The notes: generated by a model not told the origin, from the letters alone. 64,000 nt of DNA from Propionivibrio dicarboxylicus (GCF_900099695.1 NZ_FNCY01000002.1:248001-312000), one strand, 5' to 3'. Counted from the first letter of the stretch, positions 35,144 through 45,984 are shown. Translations and numbers: made by a program.

Positions 35144-36763
35144 CTAGAGACGGTACTCCGAAACGATCCTGCGCACCTGCGACGCCAGCGCATCGAGTTT
35201 CTCGGCCGTCTGCGACGACGCCTGCGAGGCGGCGCTGCTCTCTTCGGCCTTGACGGCGATCTCCTCGACCATGCGCGCGATATTGCTGCTGGCCGTGCTC
35301 TGTTCGCGAATCGCGTCGGTGATCTCGCTGACCATGCCGACGGTTTCCTGGCTGCTCGCGCCGATCCGGCTGATCGCCTCGCTGGCATTCCGGGCGCGAC
35401 CGACGCCATCGGAGACCCGGGCGACGGCGACATTCATGCTATCGACGGCTTGCTGGGCGCTCAGCCGCATCGCATCGATCGTCGCTGTAATTTCCTGCGT
35501 CGACAGGCCGGTACGCTCGGCCAGCTTGCGCACCTCGTCGGCCACGACCGCGAAGCCGCGCCCCTGTTCGCCGGCGCGGGCGGCCTCGATCGCCGCGTTG
35601 AGCGCCAGGAGATTGGTCTGATCGGCGACTTCCTTGATCACCTGGATGACATTGGAAATCTGCTGCGTCTGGCTTTCGAGCTGGTTCATCAGCGATGCTG
35701 CGGCGCCAACCGTCGCAGCGATGTCGTTAATGTCCTGCACGGTCTGACTGATCACCCGCTGCCCGTCGAGCGCGAGTTTCCCGGCATCGGTGGCGAGCCC
35801 ATTGGCTTCGCTGGCGCGATCGCCGACATGGTTGATGCTGACGGTCATCTCCTCGACGTTGGCGGCCATGCTCGACGCTTTTTCGCTTTGCTGCGACGAC
35901 GCTTCCGCCACTTGCCGCGCGTTCTCCGACAACTCGCCCGACGACTCGGCCACCGCATGCGTCGATTCGGCGATGCTGCGCAGGTTGCCCTGCATTTTCT
36001 CGACCAGCCGGTTGAAGGCGCCTGCCATCGTGCCGATCTCGTCCTGCTGCTTGACCGGCACGCGCACCTTGAAATCGAGATCGCGCTCGATGCGGGTGAC
36101 GGCATCGAGCATCGCGTTGACCGGTCCCGTGATATTGCGCATCAACATCCAGCCGAGCAGGCCGATCAGCGCGCCGCCGATCGCTGTCAGACTCCAGATG
36201 AGCAGATGACTCATCCGCGTCGCCGCTTGCGCGTCCTGTTGCTGCTGCGCCGCCGTCGCCTTGTTGAATTCGATCAGTTTGCCGAGCGCCTCTGCCAGCC
36301 GCTTGCCGAGCGGCGTGCCCTGGTTGGCGATCATCGCGGCAACTTCATCCTTCTTGTTCTCGCGCGACCGTTGCTGGATTTCCGCGTAAAACGTCTTGTA
36401 TTCGGCCATGATGCTGCGCACGTCGGCGAACAGTTGCCGATCCTTGTCGTTGCGCACCAGGCGTTCATACGCGCCCATGGCCGCGTCGAGCTTCGAGAAC
36501 GCGTCGGCCGCCTGTTTTTCCAGCGGCGCCTGCCGCTGCGGATCGGTCGTCGCCGAATGCTGCGCGCCAAACAGGCGCGCCATCAGGAAATTGATCTGGA
36601 TCTGGTCGAGCGCCTCGATGGCCGGCAAGGTGGTGTTCGTCGATTCGTCAAGCTTGCTCGAGAGCGAGCCCGACACCCAGGCGGCGGTAACGCCAACCGT
36701 CAGCAAGCTCAGAATGGCAAGGCCGATCATGGCACTCAGGCGACGGGCGATGGAAAGCTTCAT
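35144..36763 (-). CDS. Methyl-accepting chemotaxis protein
   Basis: The 539-aa receptor has a short cytoplasmic start ([14 protein letters not shown]), membrane helix 1, a periplasmic four-helix-bundle sensor (about 35-190), membrane helix 2 ([22 protein letters not shown]), HAMP (about 210-265) and a full signalling domain whose tip reads [41 protein letters not shown]. It relays a ligand signal to CheA/CheW. I prefer ATG 36763 over one 15 bp upstream because it starts the usual MCP N-terminus. No che genes are adjacent. It ends on a Leu without a CheR-binding pentapeptide. Confidence 0.92.
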   Translation of the reverse strand: MKLSIARRLSAMIGLAILSLLTVGVTAAWVSGSLSSKLDESTNTTLPAIEALDQIQINFLMARLFGAQHSATTDPQRQAPLEKQAADAFSKLDAAMGAYERLVRNDKDRQLFADVRSIMAEYKTFYAEIQQRSRENKKDEVAAMIANQGTPLGKRLAEALGKLIEFNKATAAQQQQDAQAATRMSHLLIWSLTAIGGALIGLLGWMLMRNITGPVNAMLDAVTRIERDLDFKVRVPVKQQDEIGTMAGAFNRLVEKMQGNLRSIAESTHAVAESSGELSENARQVAEASSQQSEKASSMAANVEEMTVSINHVGDRASEANGLATDAGKLALDGQRVISQTVQDINDIAATVGAAASLMNQLESQTQQISNVIQVIKEVADQTNLLALNAAIEAARAGEQGRGFAVVADEVRKLAERTGLSTQEITATIDAMRLSAQQAVDSMNVAVARVSDGVGRARNASEAISRIGASSQETVGMVSEITDAIREQSTASSNIARMVEEIAVKAEESSAASQASSQTAEKLDALASQVRRIVSEYRL

Positions 36764-36974
36764 GGCAGGATTCCCCAAAGTGTTTTGACAATCGGCAAGG
36801 CCGCACAGACGTCATGCTAACCAAGAAACATAATCCCATGGGCATAACAAGGCGACGCCTCCATAGTTTGTGAGTCATTCCGGCGGCGTGCGCGCACGAC
36901 CGTTCCAGGCCGACGGCCCCGCGACGGTGCCGTATTCACCGTGTCAGCGCGGGGAAAAGCGCAGGAACGGACGG

Positions 36975-37679
36975 CTAGGCGCCGACCGGCGCATCCGCCA
37001 TCAGCACGCCGTCGCGCAGGCTCAGGATGCGGTCGGCCTTGGCGGCGAGACCGGGATCGTGGGTGACGATGACGAAGCTCGTCCGATGCGAGCGATTGAG
37101 CGCCAACATCAGGTCGAAGACATGCGCCGCCGTCTGCCGGTCGAGGTTGCCGGTCGGCTCGTCGGCAAGCACGCAGGCCGGCTCGGTGACCAGCGCGCGG
37201 GCGATGGCGGCACGCTGCCGCTCGCCGCCGGAGAGTTCCGCCGGCGTGTGCGACAACCGGTGTCCGAGTCCGACTTCCTCGAGCATCGCCGCCGCCTTCG
37301 CCTCGGCGTCGGCCTTCGGCAGACGCCGGATCAGCAGCGGCATGGCAACGTTTTCGACTGCTGTGAATTCCGGCAGCAGGTGATGGAACTGATAGACGAA
37401 GCCCAGATGCCGGTTGCGCAGCACACCGCGCTCGGCATCGCCGATCGTGGCGAGATCGCGGTTCATCAGCCGGATACTGCCGCCGCTCGGCGCATCGAGA
37501 CCGCCGAGCAGATGCAGCAGCGTGCTCTTGCCGGAACCGGAGGCACCGACGATGGCGACCCGCTCGCCGGCCGCGACCGCGAGGTCCACACCCGTCAACA
37601 CCGGCACCTCGGCGCCTTCCCCGGCACCCTGTCGGTAAATCTTCGAGAGCCCTTCGCAGGCCAAGACGATGTCATTCAT
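36975..37679 (-). CDS. lolD: LolD, lipoprotein-release ABC transporter ATPase
   Basis: The 234-aa ATPase has Walker [10 protein letters not shown], a Q-loop in [22 protein letters not shown] (the LolD-type sequence), signature [15 protein letters not shown] and Walker [10 protein letters not shown], and the switch histidine in VTHD. With LolC/E it releases lipoproteins from the inner membrane to LolA. ATG 37679 overlaps the end of the upstream permease gene by 8 bp, so the two are translationally coupled. Confidence 0.93.
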   Translation of the reverse strand: MNDIVLACEGLSKIYRQGAGEGAEVPVLTGVDLAVAAGERVAIVGASGSGKSTLLHLLGGLDAPSGGSIRLMNRDLATIGDAERGVLRNRHLGFVYQFHHLLPEFTAVENVAMPLLIRRLPKADAEAKAAAMLEEVGLGHRLSHTPAELSGGERQRAAIARALVTEPACVLADEPTGNLDRQTAAHVFDLMLALNRSHRTSFVIVTHDPGLAAKADRILSLRDGVLMADAPVGA

Positions 37680-38919
37680 AGCGCAAGGCCTCCGCAGGAT
37701 TGACGCGCGACGCGCGCCAACTCGGATAGAGCGTCGCCACCAGCGACAGGACGAAGGACACACCGGTCACGGTCATCACGTCGCCCCACTGCAGTTCGGA
37801 CGGCAGGCTCGAAATGTAATACACCTGCTTGTCGAAGAGCTGCGTGCCGAGCACGCGCTCGATGAAGGGCACGACGACGTCGACGTTGAGCGCCAGCGAC
37901 ACGCCGCCGACGATGCCGAGGCCGAGGCCGATGAAACCGATCAGCGCGCCCTGGACGATGAAGATCGCCATGATGCTGCCGGGACTCGCGCCGAGCGTGC
38001 GCAGGATGGCGATGTCGGCGCGCTTGTCGGTGACCGCCATGACCAGCGTCGAGACAATGTTGAAGGCGGCGACGGCGACGATCAGCGAGAGAATGATGAA
38101 CATCATGTTCTTCTCGATCTGCACGGCGCGGAAGAAGTTCGCGTGGCTGCGCGTCCAGTCGCTGAGATAGGCCGCCGTGTTGATCTTGCCGGCCAGCTGG
38201 CGCGCCACCGCCGGCGCCTTGAAAAGATCGTCGAGCTTCAGACGTACGCCGGAGACGCGGTCATCCATGCGATAGAGCCGTTGCGCGTCCTCCAGCCGGA
38301 TCAGCGCCATGCCACTGTCGTATTCGAACATGCCGACCTCGAAGAGGCCGGAGACGGTGAAGGTTTTCAGGCGCGGCACGACGCCGGCCGGGGTGACGAC
38401 GCCCTGCGGCGCGATCAGCGTCACCTTGTCGCCGACGAAGACGCCGAGGGCATTGGCGAGTTCGCTGCCGAGGACGATATTGAACGCATCCGGCGTCAGC
38501 GAATCGAGACGTCCGGCTTTCATGTGCGGGCCGAAATCGGCGACGCGGTCCTCGAGGTCGGGCAGAATGCCGCGCACCATGGCGCCGCGCACCGACTGGC
38601 CGAACGACAGCATGCCCTGCGCCTGCACATAGGGTGCCGCCGCCAGCACGTGCGGCTGACCTTCGGTCTGTTTGGCGACTTCCTGCCAATCGGCCATTTC
38701 GCCGGTCGCCCCGCCGATCTGGATATGCGAGACGACGGCCAGGATGCGCCCGCGCAACTCGGTCTGAAAACCGTTCATCACCGACAGCACGACGATCAGC
38801 GCGGCAACGCCGAGCGCGATGCCGAGCATCGAAATCAGCGAAATGAACGAAATGAAATGATTGCGCCGCTTCGCCCGCGTGTAGCGCAAACCGATCAGAA
38901 GCTCGTAAGGAGAGGCCAT
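37672..38919 (-). CDS. lolC: LolC/LolE-family lipoprotein-releasing permease
   Basis: The 415-aa membrane protein starts [51 protein letters not shown], the family N-terminus with helix 1, has a large periplasmic domain (about 50-270) and three C-terminal helices ([22 protein letters not shown] and following), and ends [12 protein letters not shown]. Only one permease gene is present, so it probably forms a homodimer (LolF-like) or represents both LolC and LolE roles. It shares a divergent promoter region with the RpfE-like gene. Confidence 0.92.
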   Translation of the reverse strand: MASPYELLIGLRYTRAKRRNHFISFISLISMLGIALGVAALIVVLSVMNGFQTELRGRILAVVSHIQIGGATGEMADWQEVAKQTEGQPHVLAAAPYVQAQGMLSFGQSVRGAMVRGILPDLEDRVADFGPHMKAGRLDSLTPDAFNIVLGSELANALGVFVGDKVTLIAPQGVVTPAGVVPRLKTFTVSGLFEVGMFEYDSGMALIRLEDAQRLYRMDDRVSGVRLKLDDLFKAPAVARQLAGKINTAAYLSDWTRSHANFFRAVQIEKNMMFIILSLIVAVAAFNIVSTLVMAVTDKRADIAILRTLGASPGSIMAIFIVQGALIGFIGLGLGIVGGVSLALNVDVVVPFIERVLGTQLFDKQVYYISSLPSELQWGDVMTVTGVSFVLSLVATLYPSWRASRVNPAEALRYE

Positions 38920-38995
38920 GCAGCCGGCTTTCGTATCCGAAGAGGAGAAAGGCCGTATGGTACACTTTCTCGGCCTTCTTTCCTTCTCCGGCCCC

Positions 38996-40060
38996 ATGTC
39001 GATCACGCTTTTCGCCCCCGAGCTCCTGTGGCCGGAACCGGGCGTCCATCCCGAACCACCCGCCTGCCCCGCACTCGAACGCCTGCTCGCCCGCGGCAGT
39101 CTGCGCCGGGCACCCGCCCAGGCCAGCGAAGATGTGCTCTGCGCCCTTTTCGGTCATCCGGAACGGCCAGCACTGGCCGCCCTGCGCCGGCACGGCGAAG
39201 ACGACGCCCCGGCGGTCGGCGGACGCCGCTGGCTCTGCGCCGACCCCGTGCATCTGCGCTTCGACGACGACCGCCTGATCCTCGCCGACGCGACACGGCT
39301 CGATATTTCGGCCGAAGAAGCCGAGGCGCTCGTCGCCGCGCTCAACGCCGAATTCCCCGAACTGGGCCGTTTTCATGCCGCCGCCGACGGACGCTGGTAC
39401 CTCGACCTTGCCGACACGGCACCGGCGGCCCGCCTCGACGCGCCGCCGCTCTCGGCCGTCGCCGGCCGCCACGTCGGCACCTTGCTGCCCGACGTTCTCG
39501 CCGACCGCGCCTGGCGCAGCCGCTTCACCGCCTTGCAGACGGTGCTGCACGCGCATCCCGTCAATCAGGCGCGCACCGGCAACGGACGCCTGTCGATCAA
39601 CAGCCTGTGGCTGTGGGGTGACCAGAACGACACGGCCTCCGCCAGCGACACCCCGGCCAATGCCGGCTGGCAGCGCCTCTGGAGCGATGACACGCTCGCC
39701 CGTGGACTGGCGCGCAGCGCCGGCCTCAAGCCACAGCCGATCCCGGAAAGCGCCACCACGCTGCTCGCCGAGGCCTCGACCAAGCGACGCAGCCTGGTCG
39801 TCCTCGACGACCTCGTCACGCCGGCCAGCTACGACGATGCCGATGCCTGGCGCGACGCGCTCGCCCGGCTCGACGCCGACTGGTTTGCGCCGCTCGCCGC
39901 GGCCGTGCGCGCCGGCCGCGTCGACCGGCTCGAACTGATCGTCCCCGCCGCCTACGGCACTTTCTGCTGGACGCTCCGCCGCGCCGACTTCTGGCGCTTC
40001 TGGAAAAGGAACACGCCACTGGCCAGCGTCGCCACGCGACTGGCCGAGGACCGCCAATGA
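38996..40060 (+). CDS. RpfE-like protein
   Basis: The 354-aa protein starts MSITLFAPELLWPEP and resembles the cytoplasmic RpfE-type proteins encoded directly before recJ in many beta- and gammaproteobacteria. Recognisable parts are RWLCADPVHLRFDDDRLILAD and SINSLWLWGDQ. It resembles the metalloenzyme-like phosphoglycerate mutase group, but the reaction is not known. ATG 38996 is preferred to in-frame ATGs at 38918 and 38957, which lie in the lolC promoter region. Its stop overlaps the recJ start (ATGA), so the two are co-translated. Confidence 0.8.
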   Translation: MSITLFAPELLWPEPGVHPEPPACPALERLLARGSLRRAPAQASEDVLCALFGHPERPALAALRRHGEDDAPAVGGRRWLCADPVHLRFDDDRLILADATRLDISAEEAEALVAALNAEFPELGRFHAAADGRWYLDLADTAPAARLDAPPLSAVAGRHVGTLLPDVLADRAWRSRFTALQTVLHAHPVNQARTGNGRLSINSLWLWGDQNDTASASDTPANAGWQRLWSDDTLARGLARSAGLKPQPIPESATTLLAEASTKRRSLVVLDDLVTPASYDDADAWRDALARLDADWFAPLAAAVRAGRVDRLELIVPAAYGTFCWTLRRADFWRFWKRNTPLASVATRLAEDRQ

Positions 40061-41763
40061 CCCGATTCAAGCCCCGCGCCGTCCCGCCGCGGCCGCAATG
40101 GCAACTCGAACAGCAGGGCCTCCACCCGCTGCTCGCCCGCCTCTATGCGGCCCGCGGCGTCACCACCCGCAGCCAACTCGATTACGACCTCAAGCAGCTG
40201 ATTCCGCCCGCCCAGCTGACACACGCGGCCGACGCGGCGGTGCTGCTCGCCGACGCCATCGAAGCCGGCGCCCGCATCCTGATCGTCGCCGACTACGACT
40301 GTGACGGCGCCACCGCCTGCGCCGTCGGTGTGCGCGCGCTGCGGGCGATGGCCGGCGACGCTGGCGCCGTCATCGACTATCTGGTGCCGAACCGCTTCAC
40401 CTACGGCTACGGCCTCTCGCCCGAGATCGTCGATCTCGCCGCCGAACAGAGTCCCGACTTGCTCGTCACCGTCGATAACGGCATCGCCAGCATCGAGGGC
40501 GTCGCGCGCGCCAACGAGCTCGGCATCGCCACGCTGATCACCGACCACCACCTGCCGGCCGACACGCTGCCGGCGGCCGAGTGCATCGTCAATCCGAACC
40601 AGCCCGGCTGCGAATTCCCGAGCAAGCACCTGGCCGGCGTCGGCGTCATGTTCTACGTCATGCTGGCGCTGCGCGCCGAACTGCGCACGCGCGGCTGGTT
40701 CGGCGAGACGATCGCCGAACCGAACCTCGCCAACCTGCTCGACCTTGTCGCGCTCGGCACCGTCGCCGACGTCGTCCGCCTCGACGGCAACAACCGCATC
40801 CTCGTCAGCCAGGGCCTCAAGCGCATGCGCTCCGGACGCATCAATCCGGGCCTGCAAGCGCTCTTCCGGGCCGCTGGACGCGATCCGGCCAAGGCCGGCA
40901 GCCTCGACCTCGGCTTCATGATCGGCCCGCGTCTCAACGCCGCCGGACGCCTCGCCGACATGTCGCTCGGCATCGAGGCGCTGATCACCGACGACCCGGC
41001 GCGCGCGCTCAACATCGCCCAGCAACTCGATGCGCTCAACCGCGAGCGCAAGGACATCGAAGCCGGCATGCAGGAAACGGCGCTGGCGCATCTCGACGCC
41101 ATCGACCCGAGCGAAGCCGCCGCGCTGGCGCTGTTCGACCCGACCTGGCATCAGGGCGTCATCGGCATCCTCGCCTCGCGCATCAAGGACCGGCATCACC
41201 GCCCGGTCTTCGCCTTCGCACGCGGCGACAACGGCGAGATCAAGGGCTCGGGCCGCTCGATCGCGGGCCTGCACCTGCGCGATGCGCTCGACCTCCTGTC
41301 GAAACGCGAGCCGGGCCTGTTCAAGCGCTTCGGCGGCCACGCGATGGCTGCCGGCGCGACCATCCTCGAAGCCGATTTCCCGCGTTTCCGCGACGGCTTC
41401 GCGCGCATCGCCGACGAACTCCTCGACGTCGCCGACCGCACCCGCACGCTCGACACCGACGGCCCGCTCGAAGCCGGCTACCTGTCGATCCAGACCGTCC
41501 GGCTGCTCGAGGACGAGGTCTGGGGCCAGGGTTTCCCGCCGCCGCTGTTCGACGACGAATTCCTCGTCGACAGCCAGCGCGTGCTCAAGGAAAAACACCT
41601 CAAGCTGCGCCTGCGCAAGGATGCGCTCAGCATCGACGCGATCCAGTTCAATTTCAGCACCGCGCCGGGACGCCGCATCCGCGTCGCCTACCGTCTGGCG
41701 ATCAACGAGTACAACGGCGTGCAATCGCCGCAACTCATGATCGAACACTTCGAAAACACCTGA
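40057..41763 (+). CDS. recJ: Single-stranded-DNA-specific 5'-3' exonuclease RecJ
   Basis: The 568-aa protein has the DHH-family motifs: VADYDCDGATACAVG (motif I), DNGIASIEG, LITDHHLPAD (motif III, DHH), and GVGVMFYVMLALR, then the DHHA1 domain with GSGRSIAGLHLRDALD and FGGHAMAAGATI, and a C-terminal OB fold. RecJ acts in recombination repair and mismatch repair. Length is normal. Start overlaps the preceding rpfE-like gene by 4 bp; ppnN follows 17 bp later, so the three genes form an operon. Confidence 0.95.
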   Translation: MTRFKPRAVPPRPQWQLEQQGLHPLLARLYAARGVTTRSQLDYDLKQLIPPAQLTHAADAAVLLADAIEAGARILIVADYDCDGATACAVGVRALRAMAGDAGAVIDYLVPNRFTYGYGLSPEIVDLAAEQSPDLLVTVDNGIASIEGVARANELGIATLITDHHLPADTLPAAECIVNPNQPGCEFPSKHLAGVGVMFYVMLALRAELRTRGWFGETIAEPNLANLLDLVALGTVADVVRLDGNNRILVSQGLKRMRSGRINPGLQALFRAAGRDPAKAGSLDLGFMIGPRLNAAGRLADMSLGIEALITDDPARALNIAQQLDALNRERKDIEAGMQETALAHLDAIDPSEAAALALFDPTWHQGVIGILASRIKDRHHRPVFAFARGDNGEIKGSGRSIAGLHLRDALDLLSKREPGLFKRFGGHAMAAGATILEADFPRFRDGFARIADELLDVADRTRTLDTDGPLEAGYLSIQTVRLLEDEVWGQGFPPPLFDDEFLVDSQRVLKEKHLKLRLRKDALSIDAIQFNFSTAPGRRIRVAYRLAINEYNGVQSPQLMIEHFENT

Positions 41764-41780
41764 TTTTCCCGGAGCCTGTC

Positions 41781-43145
41781 ATGACCCTCGCCCGCGTCGA
41801 CGCCGAAGTCGCCCCGATCGGCACCCTCGAAGCCCTCTCCCGCGCCGAAGCGGCGATGCTGCTCGATCGCGGCCACGGCGGCCTGCACGGGCTCTTCCGC
41901 GACTGCGCGCTGGCGGTCCTCAACTGCGGCAACGAGACCGACGACGGCAAGGAACTGCTCGACCGCTACGCCGACTTCGATATCCGCCTGATCCCGCGCG
42001 AACGCGGCATCAAGCTCGACATCCGCAACGCGCCGGCGAGCGCCTTCGTCGACGGCAGGATGATCGTCGGCATCCAGGAGCACCTCTTCGCCGTGCTGCG
42101 CGACGTCGTCTATCTCGGCGAGGAAATCCGCAATGCCGTGCGCTTCGACGAAGCGACCTCCGAAGGCACGACCGACATCGTCTTCCACCTGCTGCGCAAT
42201 GCCGGCATCCTGAAGCCGACGCTGCACCCGAAGCTCGTCGTCTGCTGGGGCGGCCACTCGATCGGGCGCGACGAATACGAATACACCAAGCATGTCGGCT
42301 ACCAGCTCGGCCTGCGCGGCCTCGACATCTGCACCGGCTGCGGTCCCGGCGCGATGAAAGGCCCGATGAAGGGCGCCGCGATCGCCCACGCCAAGCAACG
42401 CTTCGACGGCCGCTACCTCGGCCTCACCGAACCCGGCATCATCGCCGCCGAGGCCCCGAATCCGATCGTCAATGAACTCGTCATTTTCCCGGACATCGAG
42501 AAACGGCTCGAAGCCTTCGTCCGCGTCGGTCACGGCTTCATCGTATTCCCCGGCGGCGTCGGCACGGCCGAGGAAATCCTCTACCTGCTCGGCATCCTGC
42601 TGCATCCGGACAACGCCGACCTGCCCTTCCCGCTGATCTTCACCGGCCCGGCCAGCGCCGAAGCCTACTTCCGCCAGATCGACGCCTTCATCGGCGCAAT
42701 CCTGGGCGTCGAGGCGCAACGCCGCTACAAGATCATCGTCGACGACCCCGAACGCGTCGCCCGCGAGCTCAAGACCGGCATCCAGGCGGTACGCGAGTTC
42801 CGCAAGGACAAGCACGACGCCTACAACTTCAACTGGTCGCTCAAGATCGATCACGACTTCCAGCAACCGTTCCAGCCGACGCACGCCAACATGCGCGCGC
42901 TCGACCTGCACCGCGACCAGCCGCCGCATCGCCTCGCCGCCCAGTTGCGTCGCGCCTTCTCCGGACTCGTCGCCGGCAACGTCAAGGCCGACGGCATCCG
43001 CGAGATCGAGCGGCACGGCGTCTTCGAGATCCGCGGCGATGCCGACATCATGGCGACGATGGATACCCTGCTGAAATCCTTCGCCGCCCAGCGCCGCATG
43101 AAACTCTCGGGCAAGGCCTACACGCCCTGCTACCGGATCATCTAG
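41781..43145 (+). CDS. ppnN: PpnN, nucleotide 5'-monophosphate nucleosidase (YgdH/LOG family)
   Basis: The 454-aa protein carries the LOG-family core VVCWGGHSIGRDEYEYTKHVGYQLGLRGLDICTGCGPGAMKGPMKGA and FIVFPGGVGTAEEILYLLG (PGGxGTxxE), flanked by the N- and C-terminal domains found in PpnN. The enzyme cleaves nucleoside monophosphates to base and ribose phosphate and is modulated by (p)ppGpp in E. coli. It lies 17 bp after recJ with a GGAG site at 41771, and converges on the LysE gene with 9 bp between. Confidence 0.93.
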   Translation: MTLARVDAEVAPIGTLEALSRAEAAMLLDRGHGGLHGLFRDCALAVLNCGNETDDGKELLDRYADFDIRLIPRERGIKLDIRNAPASAFVDGRMIVGIQEHLFAVLRDVVYLGEEIRNAVRFDEATSEGTTDIVFHLLRNAGILKPTLHPKLVVCWGGHSIGRDEYEYTKHVGYQLGLRGLDICTGCGPGAMKGPMKGAAIAHAKQRFDGRYLGLTEPGIIAAEAPNPIVNELVIFPDIEKRLEAFVRVGHGFIVFPGGVGTAEEILYLLGILLHPDNADLPFPLIFTGPASAEAYFRQIDAFIGAILGVEAQRRYKIIVDDPERVARELKTGIQAVREFRKDKHDAYNFNWSLKIDHDFQQPFQPTHANMRALDLHRDQPPHRLAAQLRRAFSGLVAGNVKADGIREIERHGVFEIRGDADIMATMDTLLKSFAAQRRMKLSGKAYTPCYRII

Positions 43146-43154
43146 GAGCCGGCA

Positions 43155-43751
43155 TCAGAAGAGTTCATCGACAACGATCCACAGCGCCGTCCCGGCCAGC
43201 AGCGCCGCCATCGCCAGGTTGAAGCAGCGCAGCGCGCGCGGCGCATGCAGGGCGTCGCGCAAGCGGTCGCCGGCAACCGCCCAGACGGCGATGCACGGCA
43301 GATTGATCAGCACACAGGTCGCCATCAGCGAGAGGATGGTGCCGACACTCCGCTCTTGCGGCAGGAACAGCACGGCCATGTTGAGCGCCATCACCCAGAC
43401 CTTGGGATTGACCCACTGGAACAGCGCCGCGCCGACGAAGCCCAGCGGCCGTGACGCCGTCCCGGCGCCGGGGCGCGCCGCCCGCGCCTGACGCCAGGCG
43501 AGCCAGGACAGATAGCCGCAGCCGCCGAGCACCAGCGCCGGCCGCAGTGCATCGAGCCAGGCCATCGCCCAGGCCATCAGTGCCGCCACCAGACCAACGA
43601 GAAAGGCGTGACCGACGGTGATCCCGAGCATCATCGGCACAGTGCGCCGCAGACCGAAATTGACGCCGCTCGCGGCCAGCATCAGGTTGTTCGGACCGGG
43701 CGTCACCGACATCGTCGCGACATAGGTCATCAGGGGAAGATCGGTCAGCAT
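43155..43751 (-). CDS. LysE-family amino-acid exporter
   Basis: The 198-aa protein has about six hydrophobic segments and the family N-terminal signature MSVTPGPNNLMLAASGVNFG. RhtB/LysE members export amino acids or homoserine lactone-like molecules; the substrate is not determined. ATG 43751 follows a GAGGAG site. It is divergent from the MocR-type regulator at 43880, a classical pairing in which the regulator senses an amino acid or PLP derivative and controls the exporter. Confidence 0.88.
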   Translation of the reverse strand: MLTDLPLMTYVATMSVTPGPNNLMLAASGVNFGLRRTVPMMLGITVGHAFLVGLVAALMAWAMAWLDALRPALVLGGCGYLSWLAWRQARAARPGAGTASRPLGFVGAALFQWVNPKVWVMALNMAVLFLPQERSVGTILSLMATCVLINLPCIAVWAVAGDRLRDALHAPRALRCFNLAMAALLAGTALWIVVDELF

Positions 43752-43879
43752 GGCAGGCTCCTCGACATCGACAGGGGATGTGCCACTGTAGCCAGCCCGG
43801 CAACAAAGATACAGAACCAAAAATATCGATATATACTGGATACAATTTCAATATTTAAGGTCTGCACCCCTACCATCTC
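43752..43879. promoter_or_regulatory. Divergent promoter/operator region of LysE exporter and MocR regulator
   Basis: This 128-bp gap contains a distinct AT-rich island (about 43817-43857) with the dyad ATATCGATAT (43823-43832) and CTGGATAC (43836-43843), whose complement GTATCC recurs just inside the regulator gene. These are candidate binding sites for the MocR protein, based on position and symmetry alone. Confidence 0.4.
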
Positions 43880-45355
43880 ATGTCGACTGTATCCACCGCC
43901 ACGGGCGACACCCGCCCCCGCTACGAGCGCCTCGCCGAAGAATTCCTGGCGGCGATCGACGACGGCCGTCTGCCGCCTGGGAGCCGCCTGCCCTCGATCC
44001 GCGAAACGGCGCAGAGCCACGGACTCAGCATCAACACCGTCGTCGCTGCCTATCATCAGCTCGAAGCCCGCGGCCAGGTCGAGGCACGGCCGCAGTCCGG
44101 CTATTTCGTCAGCGCGCGCTGGCCCGCTGCGGCGATGGCGCCGACACCGGCCGCCCTGCCGATGGAACCGCCCGCCCTGCCCGACAGCGCTGTGCTCGAC
44201 CGCATTGCCGCCGTCGTTGCGGCCCAGGCCAACCCGGACACGATCGACTTGTCGCTCGCCTGCCCCAAGCGTAGCGATGCCTACCCCGACAAGACGCTCA
44301 GCCGACTCGCCGCCGAATTCGCCCGGCGACAACCGGAACTCCTGACCGACTATTCGTTGCCGCCCGGACCGCTGCGCCTGCGCCAGGCGATATGCCGCCA
44401 CGCTCATGACTTGGGCATGACGCTCGACGCCGGCGAGATCATCCTCACCAACGGCTGCATGGAAGCCTTGCAGCTCGCCCTGCGCGGCGTGACGCGTCCC
44501 GGCGACACGATCGCGATCGAATCGCCGACCTATTTCAACCTGCTTTCGCTGGCCGACCATCTCGGTCTCAGGACGATCGAGATCCCGACACACCCGGATC
44601 GCGGCATGGCGCTCGATGCGCTCGAACTGCTGCTCGCCGAAGGACGCGTCCAGGCCGTCGTCAGCATGCCGAACGTGCACAACCCGCTCGGCACCGGCAT
44701 GCCGCTCGACGCCAAGCAACGCCTGGCCAGGCTCGTGCGCGACTACCGCGTGCCGGTCATCGAAGACGCTCTCTACGCCGAGCTGCAATATGCCATTCCA
44801 CTAGCGCCGACAGTCAAGGCTTTCGACGCCGACGGCTGGGTCATCGTCTGCACCTCCTACACGAAGACGCTGGCGCCGGGGCTCCGGATCGGCTGGATGC
44901 ACGCCGGTCGCTTTCATCAGCGCATCGCCGCGCTCAAGTTCAGCGCCTCGATCGCCCAACCCGCCTTCCTCGGCGAAGTTCTTGGCGCCTACCTCGACAC
45001 CGGCGGTTACGCCCAGCATCTGCGCCGCTTGCGGCGCCTCAGCGCGGCGCAGGTCAATCGCCTCTGCGGACTCGTCAACACGCACTTCCCCACGGGGACG
45101 CACATCGCCCGGCCGACCGGCGGCTTTCTCGTCTGGATCGAACTGCCACCGGGCTGCGACGGCAACCGCCTGTGCGACGCCGCGCTGGCACAGGGCATCA
45201 CGATCACGCCGGGCAGCGTCTTCTCACCATCCGGACGGCATACCCGGCATATCCGGCTGTCGGGCTGCCACAATTTCTCCGATCGTCACATCCACGCACT
45301 GGTCACGCTCGGACAACTGGCGCATCGACAACTCGACCAGGGACTCCCCCGCTAA
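43880..45355 (+). CDS. MocR-type (GntR/aminotransferase) transcriptional regulator
   Basis: The 491-aa protein fuses a GntR winged helix (about 12-80; SRLPSIRETAQSHGLSINTVVAAYHQLEARGQVEARPQSGYFV) to a fold-type I aminotransferase domain (about 115-480) with NPLGTGM and the PLP-binding lysine in SYTKTLAPGLRIGW. MocR proteins use the aminotransferase domain to sense PLP adducts or amino acids. Divergent to a LysE exporter, its likely target. Its last 4 bp overlap the end of the convergent GDT1-family gene. Confidence 0.92.
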   Translation: MSTVSTATGDTRPRYERLAEEFLAAIDDGRLPPGSRLPSIRETAQSHGLSINTVVAAYHQLEARGQVEARPQSGYFVSARWPAAAMAPTPAALPMEPPALPDSAVLDRIAAVVAAQANPDTIDLSLACPKRSDAYPDKTLSRLAAEFARRQPELLTDYSLPPGPLRLRQAICRHAHDLGMTLDAGEIILTNGCMEALQLALRGVTRPGDTIAIESPTYFNLLSLADHLGLRTIEIPTHPDRGMALDALELLLAEGRVQAVVSMPNVHNPLGTGMPLDAKQRLARLVRDYRVPVIEDALYAELQYAIPLAPTVKAFDADGWVIVCTSYTKTLAPGLRIGWMHAGRFHQRIAALKFSASIAQPAFLGEVLGAYLDTGGYAQHLRRLRRLSAAQVNRLCGLVNTHFPTGTHIARPTGGFLVWIELPPGCDGNRLCDAALAQGITITPGSVFSPSGRHTRHIRLSGCHNFSDRHIHALVTLGQLAHRQLDQGLPR

Positions 45356-45927
45356 AACCCGAAGGCCTCGCCGACGCCCATCAGCGTGGCGACGCCGAGC
45401 ACGGCGAAAATGCCGGCGGCAATGCGATGCACAAGCGCGACCGGCATGCGTTCGGCGACACGGTCGCCGAGCAACACCGCCGGCACGTTGGCGATCATCA
45501 TGCCGAGCGTCGTCCCGGCGACGACAGTGTAGAAGGCGTGATAGCGGGCGGCCAGCGCCACCGTCGCCACCTGCGTCTTGTCGCCCATTTCCGCCAGGAA
45601 GAAGGCCAGCAAGGTCGTGCCGAAGACACCGAAGCGCGCGAACTTCGCATCCTTTTCGTCGAACTTGTCTGGAATCAGCGTCCAGGCGGCCATCGCCAGG
45701 AAGGAGATGCCGAGAATCCAGCGCAGCGTTTCCGGCGTGATCATGCGCGTCAGCCAAGCGCCGACGGCACCGGCAAAAGCGTGATTGGCGATCGTCGCGG
45801 CGAGGATGCCGAGACAGATCGGCAGCGGACGACGAAACTTGGCGGCGAGGATGAAAGCGAGGAGTTGCGTCTTGTCGCCGATTTCGGCGAGGGCGACGAT
45901 ACCCGTTGAGACGAGAAGGGATTCCAT
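45352..45927 (-). CDS. TMEM165/GDT1-family (UPF0016) manganese exporter
   Basis: The 191-aa membrane protein has two copies of the family motif, ALAEIGDKTQLLAF and FLAEMGDKTQVATV, in two three-helix halves. Bacterial members such as MneA export Mn2+. ATG 45927 was chosen to match the usual MESLLVSTG-type start; the upstream frame runs through a structured leader. That leader carries a yybP-ykoY Mn2+ riboswitch, which supports the assignment independently. Its end overlaps the convergent MocR gene by 4 bp. Confidence 0.92.
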   Translation of the reverse strand: MESLLVSTGIVALAEIGDKTQLLAFILAAKFRRPLPICLGILAATIANHAFAGAVGAWLTRMITPETLRWILGISFLAMAAWTLIPDKFDEKDAKFARFGVFGTTLLAFFLAEMGDKTQVATVALAARYHAFYTVVAGTTLGMMIANVPAVLLGDRVAERMPVALVHRIAAGIFAVLGVATLMGVGEAFGF

Positions 45928-45984
45928 GACAATACCATAGGCCGGAAAAGACGAATGACCACGCGACTTCTCCGGCCCGATGGG

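Noticed and set aside
36764-36900. A GCCGATTG motif upstream of the chemoreceptor as a sigma-28 promoter
   Set aside because: No matching -35 element (TAAAGTTT-like) occurs at the needed spacing.
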